DNA from: an uncultured Clostridia bacterium
GTDB lineage: Bacteria > Bacillota > Clostridia > TANB77 > CAG-508
Direction: 5' to 3'
DNA: 9,496 bases
Assembly (NCBI GenBank): GCA_949935895.1
Contig: CATLGL010000060.1
Location: 1-9,496 of the forward strand
Shown here: positions 1 to 6,756 of the stretch, in pieces
Layout of the letters: every line of letters starts with the position of its first letter
Numbering within the stretch: the stretch's first letter is position 1
Notes under the pieces: model-generated
What the model was told of the DNA's origin: nothing
Database searches by the model: none
Seen by the model: the letters and a program-made list of their open reading frames with translations, nothing else
Made by a program: the position numbers and the translations under genes

Positions 1-54
1 TTTCCGTTTTTTTAAAATTATGTCAACTTTTTCTTTTTTATTCCAATTTTTCAT
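1..54 (-). CDS. possible start of a gene running off the left edge
   Basis: A short open frame starts at an ATG at 52-54 on the minus strand, with a GAGG ribosome binding site seven bases upstream. It reads MKNWNKKEKVDIILKK and then meets an in-frame CGG at 4-6 followed by AAA before the window ends. It is very lysine-rich and too short to identify. The in-frame CGG is notable because every other in-frame CGG in the window whose continuation is visible marks a +1 frame change; here the downstream frame cannot be seen. It could also be spurious reading of an AT-rich intergenic stretch. The confidence rests on the ribosome binding site and start codon only. Confidence 0.35.
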   Translation of the reverse strand, partial: MKNWNKKEKVDIILKKRK

Positions 55-198
55 AATATTTCCTCTTTTTTTCTCTCATTTTCTCTGATTTTCTTTATAG
101 TAAATATAAATATCCTCCTCTTTTTTTATTATATGGCGTAGTGGTTGTCTTTTATAACATACAAATAAGAACTCTACTAAAGAGTTCTTAAAATCCAT
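55..198. other. intergenic region left of trmL
   Basis: This stretch is T-rich on the plus strand. It holds the terminator hairpin at 166-190. On the minus strand an AGGAGG-like sequence lies near 113-119, but no ATG follows at a useful distance. I see no RNA gene or convincing promoter here. Confidence 0.4.
166..190 (-). terminator. hairpin terminator after trmL
   Basis: A perfect 10-bp inverted repeat (TAAGAACTCT at 166-175 and AGAGTTCTTA at 181-190) encloses a five-base loop. It lies 9 bases past the trmL stop codon on the minus strand and is followed there by a T-containing but not pure U tract. The position and perfect stem fit an intrinsic terminator for the superoxide dismutase-trmL unit. 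Confidence 0.65.
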
Positions 199-696
199 TT
201 AATCAAAATAATTACTAATTTCCTCTAAGTCTTGAAAATTGTTTTGTCTTAATACCTCATATGCAACAATAGCAACTGAATTGGATAAATTTAGAGAGCG
301 TAAATGAGGTTTCATAGGAATTCGGATTGTTTTTTCAATATATTTTTTTAAAATATCTTCTGGTAGGCCTTTTGTTTCCTTTCCAAAAACCACAAATACC
401 TCTTCTAAGTTTTTATATAAATCATTTGAATAGACTTGTTTTCCTTTTGTTGTTACAAAAAACATAGAGCATTGTTGTGGCTGATGTTTATTTAAAAACT
501 TCTCAAAGGAGGCATGTTCTTCTATTTCTAGTTTATCCCAATAATCAAGCCCTGCTCGTTTTACATATTTGTCTTCTAAGCTAAACCCTAGTGGTCTTAC
601 TAAATGAAGTTTTGCTCCTATAGCTGCACACGTTCTTGCAATATTTCCTGTATTTTGTGGTATTTCTGGTTCTACTAATACAACATGTAATTTCAT
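199..696 (-). CDS. trmL: tRNA (cytidine/uridine-2'-O-)-methyltransferase TrmL, SPOUT family
   Basis: This enzyme methylates the ribose 2'-OH of the wobble nucleotide 34 in certain leucine tRNAs, using S-adenosylmethionine. The 165-residue protein has the normal family length and all three SPOUT motifs: the N-terminal EPEIPQNTGNIART stretch, VFGKETKGLP in the middle, and the C-terminal RIPM...RSLNLSNSVAIVAYE segment that forms the cofactor knot. I chose the ATG at 694-696 because GGAG sits six bases upstream. An in-frame ATG at 708 would add four residues (MEKI) but has only a weak A-rich upstream sequence. The gene begins 26 bases after the superoxide dismutase stop, so the two are probably co-transcribed and end at the 166-190 hairpin. 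The frame is intact and contains no in-frame CGG. Confidence 0.93.
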   Translation of the reverse strand: MKLHVVLVEPEIPQNTGNIARTCAAIGAKLHLVRPLGFSLEDKYVKRAGLDYWDKLEIEEHASFEKFLNKHQPQQCSMFFVTTKGKQVYSNDLYKNLEEVFVVFGKETKGLPEDILKKYIEKTIRIPMKPHLRSLNLSNSVAIVAYEVLRQNNFQDLEEISNYFD

Positions 697-722
697 GATT
701 TTCTCCATTTCTTTTTTGAATT

Positions 723-1329
723 TTACTTTCTATATTCTAACATAATTTCTTCAAATCGTTTATTAACCTCTTTCCAGTTAATAATGTTTTTAAATGCTGT
801 AATATATTCCTGTCTATTTGCTTTATATTGTAAAAAATAAGAATGTTCCCACATATCTAGTACTAAAATTGGTTTACACCCCCACAAAGTTAAATTTTGG
901 TGTTTCTCACATTGTAATATGATAAGCTTTTCAAAATTTGGAACCCAAGCAAGTATGCACCAACCGTGAAGCCTCTACGGTTTTTGATGCTTCTATAAAT
1001 TGATTTTGAAATTTATCAAACCCTCCAAAATCTTTTGTTATTTGTTCTAATAGTTGATTACTCGGTGTTGTTGGAATTGGTATTCCCATATTCATAAAAA
1101 ATAACTCATGTAGAATGGCTCCTGAACCATAAAAACTTAAATCTCTTTCTAAACATTTAATTCCTTCAAAGTTATTTTCCAACCTTGCTTTTGCCAATTT
1201 TTCCTCCGTTTTATTGGTATTGTCTACATAGCCTTTATATAAAATGTGATAGTGAATATCTAGTGTTTCCTTGCTATAATATGGCTCTAAGGCATTTAAA
1301 TTATATGGTAGTGGTATCATTTTAACCAT
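723..1329 (-). CDS. sod: Fe/Mn superoxide dismutase, interrupted by a +1 CGG site
   Basis: This cytoplasmic enzyme converts superoxide to peroxide and oxygen. The first frame runs from the ATG at 1327-1329 (AGGAGG six bases upstream) to residue 122, where the message reads TCA CGG TTG G. Skipping the C restores 'EAS-G-WCILAW' and the rest of the domain through to TAA at 723-725, giving 201 residues, the normal length. The four metal ligands are visible as His26, His74, Asp158 and His162 (the last two in DMWEH), and Tyr34 is present. The usual HH pair near residues 30-31 is replaced by LY, a variant within the fold. Without recoding, the product would lack the Asp and second C-terminal His ligands. 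The conserved SGW motif requires glycine at the shift. It is the first gene of a likely sod-trmL unit. Confidence 0.88.
964..966 (-). other. recoding site 1: in-frame CGG (+1), superoxide dismutase
   Basis: The message reads GCT TCA CGG TTG GTG. Omitting the C at 966 gives GCT TCA GGT TGG TGC (A S G W C), the conserved SOD motif. In the original frame a stop follows 11 codons later. Confidence 0.9.
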
Positions 1330-1351
1330 AAAAAAACCTCCTATCTTTTTT

Positions 1352-1380
1352 AGTATATGCTTTTTTTAGCCGTTTATTAA
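1352..1380 (-). promoter_or_regulatory. probable promoter of sod-trmL
   Basis: On the minus strand TTAATA (4/6 match to the -35 consensus, at 1375-1380) is separated by 17 bases from TATACT (5/6 match to the -10, at 1352-1357). It lies just upstream of the AGGAGG of the dismutase gene at 1337-1342. Confidence 0.45.
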
Positions 1381-1435
1381 AATATTCAGAGATTTTTTTA
1401 TTTATTACAATCTAATCTTTGCTAATGATATAATT

Positions 1436-1975
1436 TTATAAATCATACTCCTTTATTTCGCAATTATCAATACCAAAACCTTCTAATACTTCCATTCCTT
1501 CTGGAATACCTTCTAGTGTTGCTCGAATTGGTACAATAACTCCTCCATGAGTTACAAGTAATACGGTTTTATCTTGATATTCTTCTTTTATTCTTTCTAA
1601 AAAATTTCCTATTCTTTTAAATACTGCTCCTGTACTTTCTGCATCTTCATATTGTTTATTTAATTTATAATTCCATAATTCATCAAAATTAATCTCTTCT
1701 CTCGTTTTTCCTTCAAATTTTCCAAAGCATCTTTCGGTAACTTGTTGGTCAATAATTAGTGGTATATCTCTTCCTTTTACGATAATTTCTGCTGTTTTTC
1801 TTGCCCTTTTTAAAGGAGAAGATATAATAACATCAATATGTTCATTTTGTAATTTTTCTCTTGTTTCTTCTGCTTGTTTTATTCCTCTTTCATTTAATTC
1901 TGTATCGGTTACCCCTTGGAATTTTCCTTCTACATTCCAATCGGTTTGACCATGCCTTGTTAATAATAATCTCAT
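1436..1975 (-). CDS. histidine phosphatase family protein (phosphoglycerate mutase-like)
   Basis: The product is a 179-residue member of the branch-1 histidine phosphatase superfamily, which transfers phosphate through a phosphohistidine. The catalytic RHG motif is at residues 7-9 in LLLTRHGQTDWN. The second arginine lies in SSPLKRARKTAEI (about residues 53-65), and the second catalytic histidine in LLVTHGG (about residues 140-145). The substrate cannot be told from sequence; cobalamin-pathway phosphatases, GpmB-like enzymes and broad phosphatases share this pattern. The ATG at 1973-1975 follows AGGAGG at a spacing of eight. The frame is intact and lacks in-frame CGG. It is 106 bases from the dismutase gene, so it is likely a separate or loosely coupled unit. 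Confidence 0.87.
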   Translation of the reverse strand: MRLLLTRHGQTDWNVEGKFQGVTDTELNERGIKQAEETREKLQNEHIDVIISSPLKRARKTAEIIVKGRDIPLIIDQQVTERCFGKFEGKTREEINFDELWNYKLNKQYEDAESTGAVFKRIGNFLERIKEEYQDKTVLLVTHGGVIVPIRATLEGIPEGMEVLEGFGIDNCEIKEYDL

Positions 1976-2012
1976 ATAAAAGCCCTCCTATTTATGTTAT
2001 TTTATCATAAAT

Positions 2013-2089
2013 AAGAAGTTTTGAAAATATATTTTATTTTTTATTTATCATCACTTTACTGTTTTAACACAAGTAGCATAAAACTTCTT
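2013..2089. repeat. distant inverted repeat between prepilin and phosphatase genes
   Basis: AAGAAGTTTT at 2013-2022 is the exact reverse complement of AAAACTTCTT at 2080-2089, 57 bases away. No U tract follows on the minus strand, so it is not a standard terminator. The intergenic region holds nothing else I recognise apart from a weak possible -10 (TAAAAT) for the phosphatase gene. In such AT-rich DNA the match may be chance. Confidence 0.3.
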
Positions 2090-2112
2090 TTATTAAACTT
2101 AAAAATCCCGTT

Positions 2113-2925
2113 TTATAAATTTGGAATTTCTGTATGGTTTATTAAATATAACGTTGTACTTCCAGGAATACATACGTCATAAGTATTGTCCGCACAATCG
2201 ATGGCTCCATAACATATCTTCAATTTTAATATTCCTGTTTCTGAATTATAGTTTACAATTTTTGATGTTTGAGTATTAAATGTATAATAGCTTTTAGCAG
2301 GAGATGAGTCCCAATAATCATATGCATCTATCATTAAAAAATTGTTCACAGCCAAATTTTTATAATCGCTATATTTTTCTTGAATATTTATTTCAATTGT
2401 ATTTGCAGAATTCATTCTGTCACATAAACTAGAACCATTTGTTACAGTAACCCCAGAATATGTTCCAATTTTATATAGTTTGACATTACCCTTATTGGCT
2501 AATTCTGCTTCTAGCTCTTGTATCCTGTTCTCTAATTGTTTTATTTTTTCCTTCTGTTGTGTATATTCTCCATCTTCTAAGAATTGGCTCTTGTATAATT
2601 CAGATATTTTTATTTCAGCTTCAGAATTTCTTATTTTTAACGTATCCTCATCTGCTTGTAACTCTCCATATGCAGATACGATTTCTTTTACTTGTTCTCT
2701 CTCTAATATTTTCCCTTTTAAGCTTAATTCTGCTTCTGCGTCTAATAATTCCAAAACAATACTTTCTTTTATATTGGCCAATTCTTGTTCTATTTTTGCT
2801 TCTTTTGCTTTATTAAAAATACCATTTGGCCCTATTGTCAAAGCAATGGATATTCCAGCTAATATTAAAAGTAAAATAATAGTAATTACCAATGCCACTA
2901 AAGTTATTCCTTGACTTCTTTTCAT
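2113..2925 (-). CDS. prepilin-like protein with N-terminal cleavage/methylation signal
   Basis: The 270-residue product has a type IV prepilin-style N-terminus: a short basic leader MKRSQG, then the hydrophobic stretch ITLVALVITIILLLILAG, followed by the NGIFNKAKEAK segment typical of the many pilin-like proteins of clostridia. A prepilin peptidase would be expected to cleave after G6. The glutamate usual at position +5 of mature pilins is alanine here. Residues about 125-145 form a Lys/Glu-rich coiled coil, followed by a C-terminal globular part rich in Tyr and Asn with four cysteines (CDR, CYG, CAD, VCIP). I chose the ATG at 2923-2925: AAAGGA is seven bases upstream, and the longer frame would start inside the -35 box of a strong promoter. 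The function is probably surface display or secretion, not specified further. There is no in-frame CGG. Confidence 0.75.
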   Translation of the reverse strand: MKRSQGITLVALVITIILLLILAGISIALTIGPNGIFNKAKEAKIEQELANIKESIVLELLDAEAELSLKGKILEREQVKEIVSAYGELQADEDTLKIRNSEAEIKISELYKSQFLEDGEYTQQKEKIKQLENRIQELEAELANKGNVKLYKIGTYSGVTVTNGSSLCDRMNSANTIEINIQEKYSDYKNLAVNNFLMIDAYDYWDSSPAKSYYTFNTQTSKIVNYNSETGILKLKICYGAIDCADNTYDVCIPGSTTLYLINHTEIPNL

Positions 2926-2971
2926 AACAGTATCCTTTCTTATCTTATGTTTATAAATAGTTTCTATTGTT

Positions 2972-3000
2972 ATTTTATATATTTTATCTACTATTGTCAA
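2972..3000 (-). promoter_or_regulatory. sigma-A-type promoter of the prepilin gene
   Basis: On the minus strand a perfect TTGACA (2995-3000) is followed after 17 bases by TAAAAT (2972-2977, 5/6 to TATAAT). The predicted start is about 40 bases before the chosen ATG at 2925, which excludes the longer start at 3000. Confidence 0.75.
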
Positions 3001-3090
3001 TATTTTTCCTATTTTTTTGGTTTTTATCCATCATTCGTTATTCTCTGCTACTTTTTGTTCTTTCTTATTTTCGTTTTTTATCATTTATGA

Positions 3091-3130
3091 AAAAGTATAA
3101 TTATCCATTTTGTATGATAATTATACTTTT
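3091..3130 (-). terminator. strong hairpin terminator after the ABC operon
   Basis: A perfect 15-bp inverted repeat (arms 3091-3105 and 3116-3130) has a ten-base loop. On the minus strand the second arm ends in TTTTTC. It lies 44 bases past the stop of the substrate-binding protein and separates the ABC operon from the prepilin promoter. Both arms are A/T-ended, so it could also act on the plus strand. Confidence 0.8.
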
Positions 3131-3173
3131 ATGGTAAAATTTTCTTGTTTTTTGCATTTCAATATAAATTATG

Positions 3174-4184
3174 TTATTTTTCTACTACTTTTTGGGCATA
3201 TGAATTATCTACAATTGTTTCATATGGTGCTTTTTGTTTTAGTTCTCCTGCTTCTTCCATTACCGTTTGTAATCGATCAAATGATTCTTTTGTTAAAACT
3301 GGGCTTTCATTCCATGCATCAATATCCATATAACTTTGTAGTACATTTGCTAATAATTCTACATCTGTATCTGGGAAAAAGTCTTTGATGACCTCTGCAA
3401 TTTCGTGACTTGAATGTTCTTTTACCCATACTTGACCTTTATAAATAGCATTGGTAAATTTCTGTATTGTTTCTGAATTTTCCTCCATATAACTCTTTTT
3501 TGCAAAATATGCTGTATATGGAATTTCTCCTGCTGCTTCTCCTACTGATGCTACAACATAGCCTTTTTTTGCATTTTGTGTCATGGTAGCTGTTGGTTCA
3601 AATAGTGTAACATAGTCTGCATTGCCTCCAGTAAAAGCTCCTGCCATTAGGTCGAATTTAATACTATCATCTAATATTAAATCTGTTTTTGGATTGATTC
3701 CATTTTTTCTTAACACATATTCTAGTGTCATATAAGGTACTCCACCTTTTCTTCCTGGAATTACTGTTTTTCCCTTTAAATCTGTCCATTTAAAATCATT
3801 GGTATCACTTCTACTTACTAAAAATGAACCATCTTTTTTGGTCATTTGTGCAAACACTTTGCAATAGTCCTCTTTTCCTTCATTATAAACATAAATTGAT
3901 GCTTCTGGACCTGCAAATCCTATATCACTTTGTCCTGACACCACTGCGGTCATAACTTTATCTGCTCCTTGCCCTGTGGTTAATTCAATTTTTAGTCCTT
4001 CTTCTTCAAAATAACCATTGGCAATAGCAACATATTGTGGTGCATAAAATACTGAACGTGTTACTTCATTTACACGAATAGTCTTTAATGTATTATTACT
4101 ATTTTTCATTTGTACTAATGCACTAGTAATAGCAATAGCAATAATAATAACACATATTAGTACTGTAATAACAATCTTTTTCAT
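3174..4184 (-). CDS. ABC importer substrate-binding protein, NMT1/THI5 (SsuA/TauA-like) type
   Basis: This 336-residue protein should capture the ligand for the importer encoded just upstream. It has the family pattern: a strand leading to 'FYAPQYVAIANGYFEEEGL', then GQGADKVMTAVVSGQSDIGF, then the second lobe from about residue 190. The ligand of this family may be a sulfonate, nitrate, taurine, pyrimidine thiamine precursor or other small anion or heterocycle; the sequence does not decide, and I saw no thiamine riboswitch. The N-terminus MKKIVITVLICVIIIAIAI is hydrophobic, but its only cysteine follows Ile and does not form a lipobox, so it may be a membrane anchor rather than a lipoprotein signal. 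AGGAGG lies five bases before the ATG. The frame is intact and lacks in-frame CGG, unlike its two partner genes. Confidence 0.9.
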   Translation of the reverse strand: MKKIVITVLICVIIIAIAITSALVQMKNSNNTLKTIRVNEVTRSVFYAPQYVAIANGYFEEEGLKIELTTGQGADKVMTAVVSGQSDIGFAGPEASIYVYNEGKEDYCKVFAQMTKKDGSFLVSRSDTNDFKWTDLKGKTVIPGRKGGVPYMTLEYVLRKNGINPKTDLILDDSIKFDLMAGAFTGGNADYVTLFEPTATMTQNAKKGYVVASVGEAAGEIPYTAYFAKKSYMEENSETIQKFTNAIYKGQVWVKEHSSHEIAEVIKDFFPDTDVELLANVLQSYMDIDAWNESPVLTKESFDRLQTVMEEAGELKQKAPYETIVDNSYAQKVVEK

Positions 4185-4230
4185 CGTTTCCTCCTTTTTA
4201 TTTAATACTTTTAACCTATTTCTCCTATAA

Positions 4231-4284
4231 GGTAAGATAAAACATTCTTACCTTTAAAATGTTTAGATTATTTTTTATCTTACC
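4231..4284 (-). promoter_or_regulatory. intergenic stem-loop between permease and binding-protein genes
   Basis: GGTAAGATAAAA (4231-4242) pairs perfectly with TTTTATCTTACC (4273-4284). A second, inner pairing AAACATT/AATGTTT gives a two-step stem with a bulge. A competing local hairpin, GGTAAGA/TCTTACC, can form within 4231-4252. No U tract follows on the minus strand, so it is not a clear terminator. In ABC operons such hairpins often stabilise or separate the binding-protein message, which fits the position; alternative folding could also allow attenuation. The function is inferred. Confidence 0.5.
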
Positions 4285-4318
4285 TTTATCAAAATACTAC
4301 ATTCGTATTTCAATATTT

Positions 4319-5120
4319 CTATCGTTTAACCAATTTTCCAAGAATAACAACACCTTGGTACATAATGGCTGCAACAATACTTAAAATAATTACACTCGTC
4401 ATTACTAAATCAAGTTGAAATACTTGACCACCATAAACAATTAAATATCCTAATCCTGCTTTAGATACCAAAAATTCTCCTGAAATAACACCAACTAAAG
4501 AAAGTCCAATATTTACTTTTAGAGAATTTAAAAATGTAGGAATATTAGCAGGTATAACAATTTTGGTTAATATTTGCCATTTATTTGCATGAAACGTTTT
4601 TGCCATTTTTAAAAGCTCTGGATCTGTATTTAAAAATCCGTTTAAAATTTCAAGTACTGTTACAATTAAAGAAATTGCTAATGCCATTGTTATAATAGCT
4701 CCGCATACCTGCACCTACCCATATAATAATGACAGGACCTAAAGCAATTTTAGGTAAACTGTTTAAGATGACTAAAAATGGGTCTGCTACCTTAGATAAA
4801 AACCTTGACCACCAAAGGATAATAGCAATAAGCACTCCTAATATAGCTCCTAAACCAAATCCAATGATTGTTTCAAAACATGTTACGCCTAGATGTGTTA
4901 ATAAATCATTTTGTGATAAATTAAAGAAGGTTTTTACAATACGACTTGGTCTACTTGCAATAAAGCTATCAATAATTCCAATCTCGGCAAATATTTCCCA
5001 TATAGCAATAAAGCCTACTATAATGAGAAGTTGTGTTGCAAGTATTGCTATCTTATTTCTTTTTTGTTTTCTTAAGTATATTTTCCTATCTTGCGATATG
5101 ACCTCTTTATCCATGTACAT
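4319..5120 (-). CDS. ABC importer permease (SsuC/TauC-like), interrupted by a +1 CGG site
   Basis: This membrane subunit should form the channel of the importer. After recoding it is 266 residues, as usual for the family, with about six hydrophobic segments. The coupling region lies around 'ADPFLVILNSLPKIALGPVI' and the segment after the site is the expected permease continuation 'AIITMALAISLIVTVLEILNGFLNTDPEL'. At codon 140 the message reads GGT ATG CGG AGC; dropping the C at 4703 gives GGT ATG GGA GCT and the correct downstream frame. The original frame ends 17 codons later, inside the domain. I chose the ATG at 5118-5120 because GGAGGGAG lies just upstream; it overlaps the end of the ATPase gene by 14 bases, which suggests translational coupling. 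An in-frame ATG at 5114 is an alternative. Confidence 0.87.
4701..4703 (-). other. recoding site 2: in-frame CGG (+1), ABC permease
   Basis: The message reads GGT ATG CGG AGC TAT. Omitting the C at 4703 gives GGT ATG GGA GCT ATT ATA ACA ATG (G M G A I I T M). The preceding and following segments are both conserved permease sequence. Confidence 0.85.
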
Positions 5121-5875
5121 CAAGCTCCCTCCATAAGCTATCAAAATAATTGCTAAATTTAGAACTTTTTCTGCAATTTAGTGGGTCTCTTTTTGCCATT
5201 TCAAATTCAATGGTATCAATTCTTTTTACTATTGTTGGTCTATGGCTTAATACAATTACCTTATCTGCCATACTAATAGCTTCTGATATATCATGGGTTA
5301 CCATTAGTGTTGTCATATTTTCATTTTTTAAAATTTCATATACATCCTTGGTTACCATGAGTCTTGTTTGATAATCAAGTGCAGAAAATGCCTCATCTAA
5401 TAGCAATATTTTAGGTTTTACTGCTAATGTTCGAATAAGTGCAGCTCTTTGCCTCATTCCTCCAGATAGCTGAGAAGGATATTTGTCTTTAAATTCATAT
5501 AGATGATATTTCTTTAGTAACAAATTAGCATACTCTTTTGCTTGTTTATCCTTTTTTCCGTCTAATTTCTAATCCAAATAAAACATTATCATAAATGGTT
5601 CTCCATTCTAGTAAACTATCTTTTTGTAACATATATCCTATTTTTTCGGATATCCCATTAATTTCTTCTTCTGCTATCCATACATTTCCAGATGTTTTTT
5701 CTTCTAACCCCGCAATAATAGATAAAAGGGTAGATTTTCCGCATCCGCTTGGTCCAATAATACTAATAAATTCACCCTGTTTAACAGAAAAACTAACCTC
5801 TCGAATGGCTTCTAATTCTCCATTTTCTGCTTGATACTTTTTTGTTACCTTTTCTAGTCTTAATATGTCCTTCAT
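5107..5875 (-). CDS. ABC importer ATPase (SsuB/TauB-like), interrupted by a +1 CGG site
   Basis: This cytoplasmic subunit should power uptake with the permease and binding protein encoded next. After recoding it is 255 residues, with Walker A GPSGCGKST at 41-49, Q-loop Gln84, signature LSGGMRQR at 136-143, Walker B ILLLDEA ending at Asp160-Glu161, D-loop SALD and switch His194. At codon 106 the message reads ATT AGA CGG AAA AAA GGA TAA. Dropping the C gives I R G K K D K and continues through the missing linker to the signature. Without this, Walker A and the signature motif lie on separate fragments and neither could work. A shift in the adjacent A6 run would also restore the frame, but the CGG pattern elsewhere favours the C. 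The ATG at 5873-5875 has AGGAGG just upstream. It is the first gene of the operon. Confidence 0.88.
5558..5560 (-). other. recoding site 3: in-frame CGG (+1), ABC ATPase
   Basis: The message reads ATT AGA CGG AAA AAA GGA TAA. Omitting the C at 5560 gives ATT AGA GGA AAA AAG GAT AAA CAA. The original frame stops four codons after CGG. The neighbouring A6 run makes this site less unique than the others. Confidence 0.8.
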
Positions 5876-5978
5876 TTTTTCCTCCTTTTACACCTATCTA
5901 ACCATAGTATATTCGCATATTGAGAAAAAGGTTATATCAATTTTATAGATATTAGTAGCATTTCTATTCATTTTGTAT

Positions 5979-5984
5979 TATAAT
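5979..5984 (+). promoter_or_regulatory. -10 box of the Bax-inhibitor gene
   Basis: A perfect TATAAT lies 38 bases upstream of the chosen start of the plus-strand gene. The -35 region 17 bases before it (TAGCAT) is weak. The same 146-base gap must also hold the promoter of the divergent ABC operon, for which only TATACT near 5907-5912 on the minus strand looks acceptable. Confidence 0.5.
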
Positions 5985-6021
5985 AATGAATAGAAAAGAA
6001 GAAGGAAAGGAGATGACAAGA

Positions 6022-6679
6022 ATGGAGGAAGAAAAACAAGGCTCTTTAATTCGGTAGAACTTTTTTTTGGATGTTTTTAGGATTACTAGGAACTGCCATT
6101 GTTGCATGGTATACTTATTCATCAGGTTTATTTATTTCTATCATTTTAGGTGGTTATTGGGAAATGTTATTGATTGGTGAACTTATTGTTGTTCTTTTAT
6201 TTACATTTCTATTTAAAAAACTACCTCCCATGGTTGTTGGCATTTTATTCTTTGTTTATGCCATGTTAAATGGTGTAACACTTTCTACCATCTTTGTTTT
6301 ATTTGAACTTGGCTCTATTGTATGGCTATTTGTCGTAAGTGCTCTTTTATTTGGTGGTATGGCTTTTTTCGGTTATAAAACAAAGAAGGATTTAAGTAAT
6401 TGGAGAACTCTTTTATTTGGAACTTTAATTGCTGGAATTATTGTAAGCCTAATTAATTTATTTGTTGGTAATTCTACTCTAGATATTATTATTGATTGCA
6501 TTATTTTATTGGTATTTTTTGGTATTACTATATATGATATGAATAAAATCAAAGCATTACAAGAAGATGAATCATTAGACCAAAGTAAATTACATATTTA
6601 TGGTGCTATGGAATTATATCTAGACTTTATCAATATTTTCATAAGAATTTTATCTTTATTTGGAAAAAAGAGAAACTAA
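6022..6679 (+). CDS. Bax inhibitor-1/YccA family membrane protein, interrupted by a +1 CGG site
   Basis: This is a 218-residue polytopic inner-membrane protein of the BI-1 (TMBIM/YccA) family with about seven hydrophobic segments. Eukaryotic members modulate calcium leak, and some bacterial members act with membrane proteases; the role here is not known. The N-terminal codons from ATG at 6022 read MEEEKQGSLI and then CGG TAG. Dropping the C at 6052 gives GGT AGA ACT and joins directly to RTFFWMFLGLLGTAIVAW, the expected first membrane segment. Starting at the ATG at 6071 would avoid the shift but would lack a ribosome binding site and cut the first helix. AAAGGAG lies nine bases before 6022; an in-frame ATG at 6013 is possible. 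The C-terminus has the family's DMNKIK and YLDFINIF segments. It is the only plus-strand gene and shows that the CGG pattern is strand-independent. Confidence 0.87.
6052..6054 (+). other. recoding site 4: in-frame CGG (+1), Bax inhibitor
   Basis: The message reads TTA ATT CGG TAG AAC. CGG is followed at once by a stop codon in the original frame. Omitting the C at 6052 gives TTA ATT GGT AGA ACT TTT and continues into the first membrane helix. Confidence 0.85.
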
Positions 6680-6685
6680 AAAAAG

Positions 6686-6708
6686 GCCTTTGTTTACATA
6701 ACAAAGGC
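6686..6708. terminator. bidirectional terminator between convergent genes
   Basis: GCCTTTGTT (6686-6694) and AACAAAGGC (6700-6708) form a perfect 9-bp stem with a five-base loop. TCTTTTTT follows on the plus strand and CCTTTTTTT on the minus strand. It ends both the Bax-inhibitor gene and the convergent DUF2207 gene. Confidence 0.88.
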
Positions 6709-6756
6709 TCTTTTTTAATTCGGTTACAATATAATTTTCAAATTGACTTAAGCAGA

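Noticed and set aside
2080..2112. Terminator directly after the prepilin gene
   Set aside because: Apart from the distant 10-bp inverted repeat, I found no compact stem followed by a U tract on the minus strand.
2480..2914. Plus-strand open frame opposite the prepilin gene
   Set aside because: It is antisense to a well-supported gene with its own promoter and ribosome binding site, is composed of biased Ser/Leu/Ile residues, and has no family resemblance.
4701..4703. Alternative reading in which one G of CGG is extra, leaving arginine codons CGA or CGT
   Set aside because: It would fit the permease, ATPase and Bax-inhibitor sites, but it breaks the conserved glycine in the dismutase SGW motif and the DUF2207 'LT-K-G' motif, and it does not suit the glycine-rich tail.
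4729..5136. Plus-strand open frame opposite the permease gene
   Set aside because: It is antisense to a recognisable permease and shows no start signal or known motif.
5552..5557. Slippage on the A6 run as the cause of the ABC ATPase break
   Set aside because: It would restore the frame at this one gene, but CGG lies directly beside it and explains all nine sites with one rule.
6061..6068. Slippage on the T8 run as the cause of the Bax-inhibitor break
   Set aside because: The in-frame stop TAG at 6055-6057 comes before the T run, so the shift must happen at or before CGG.
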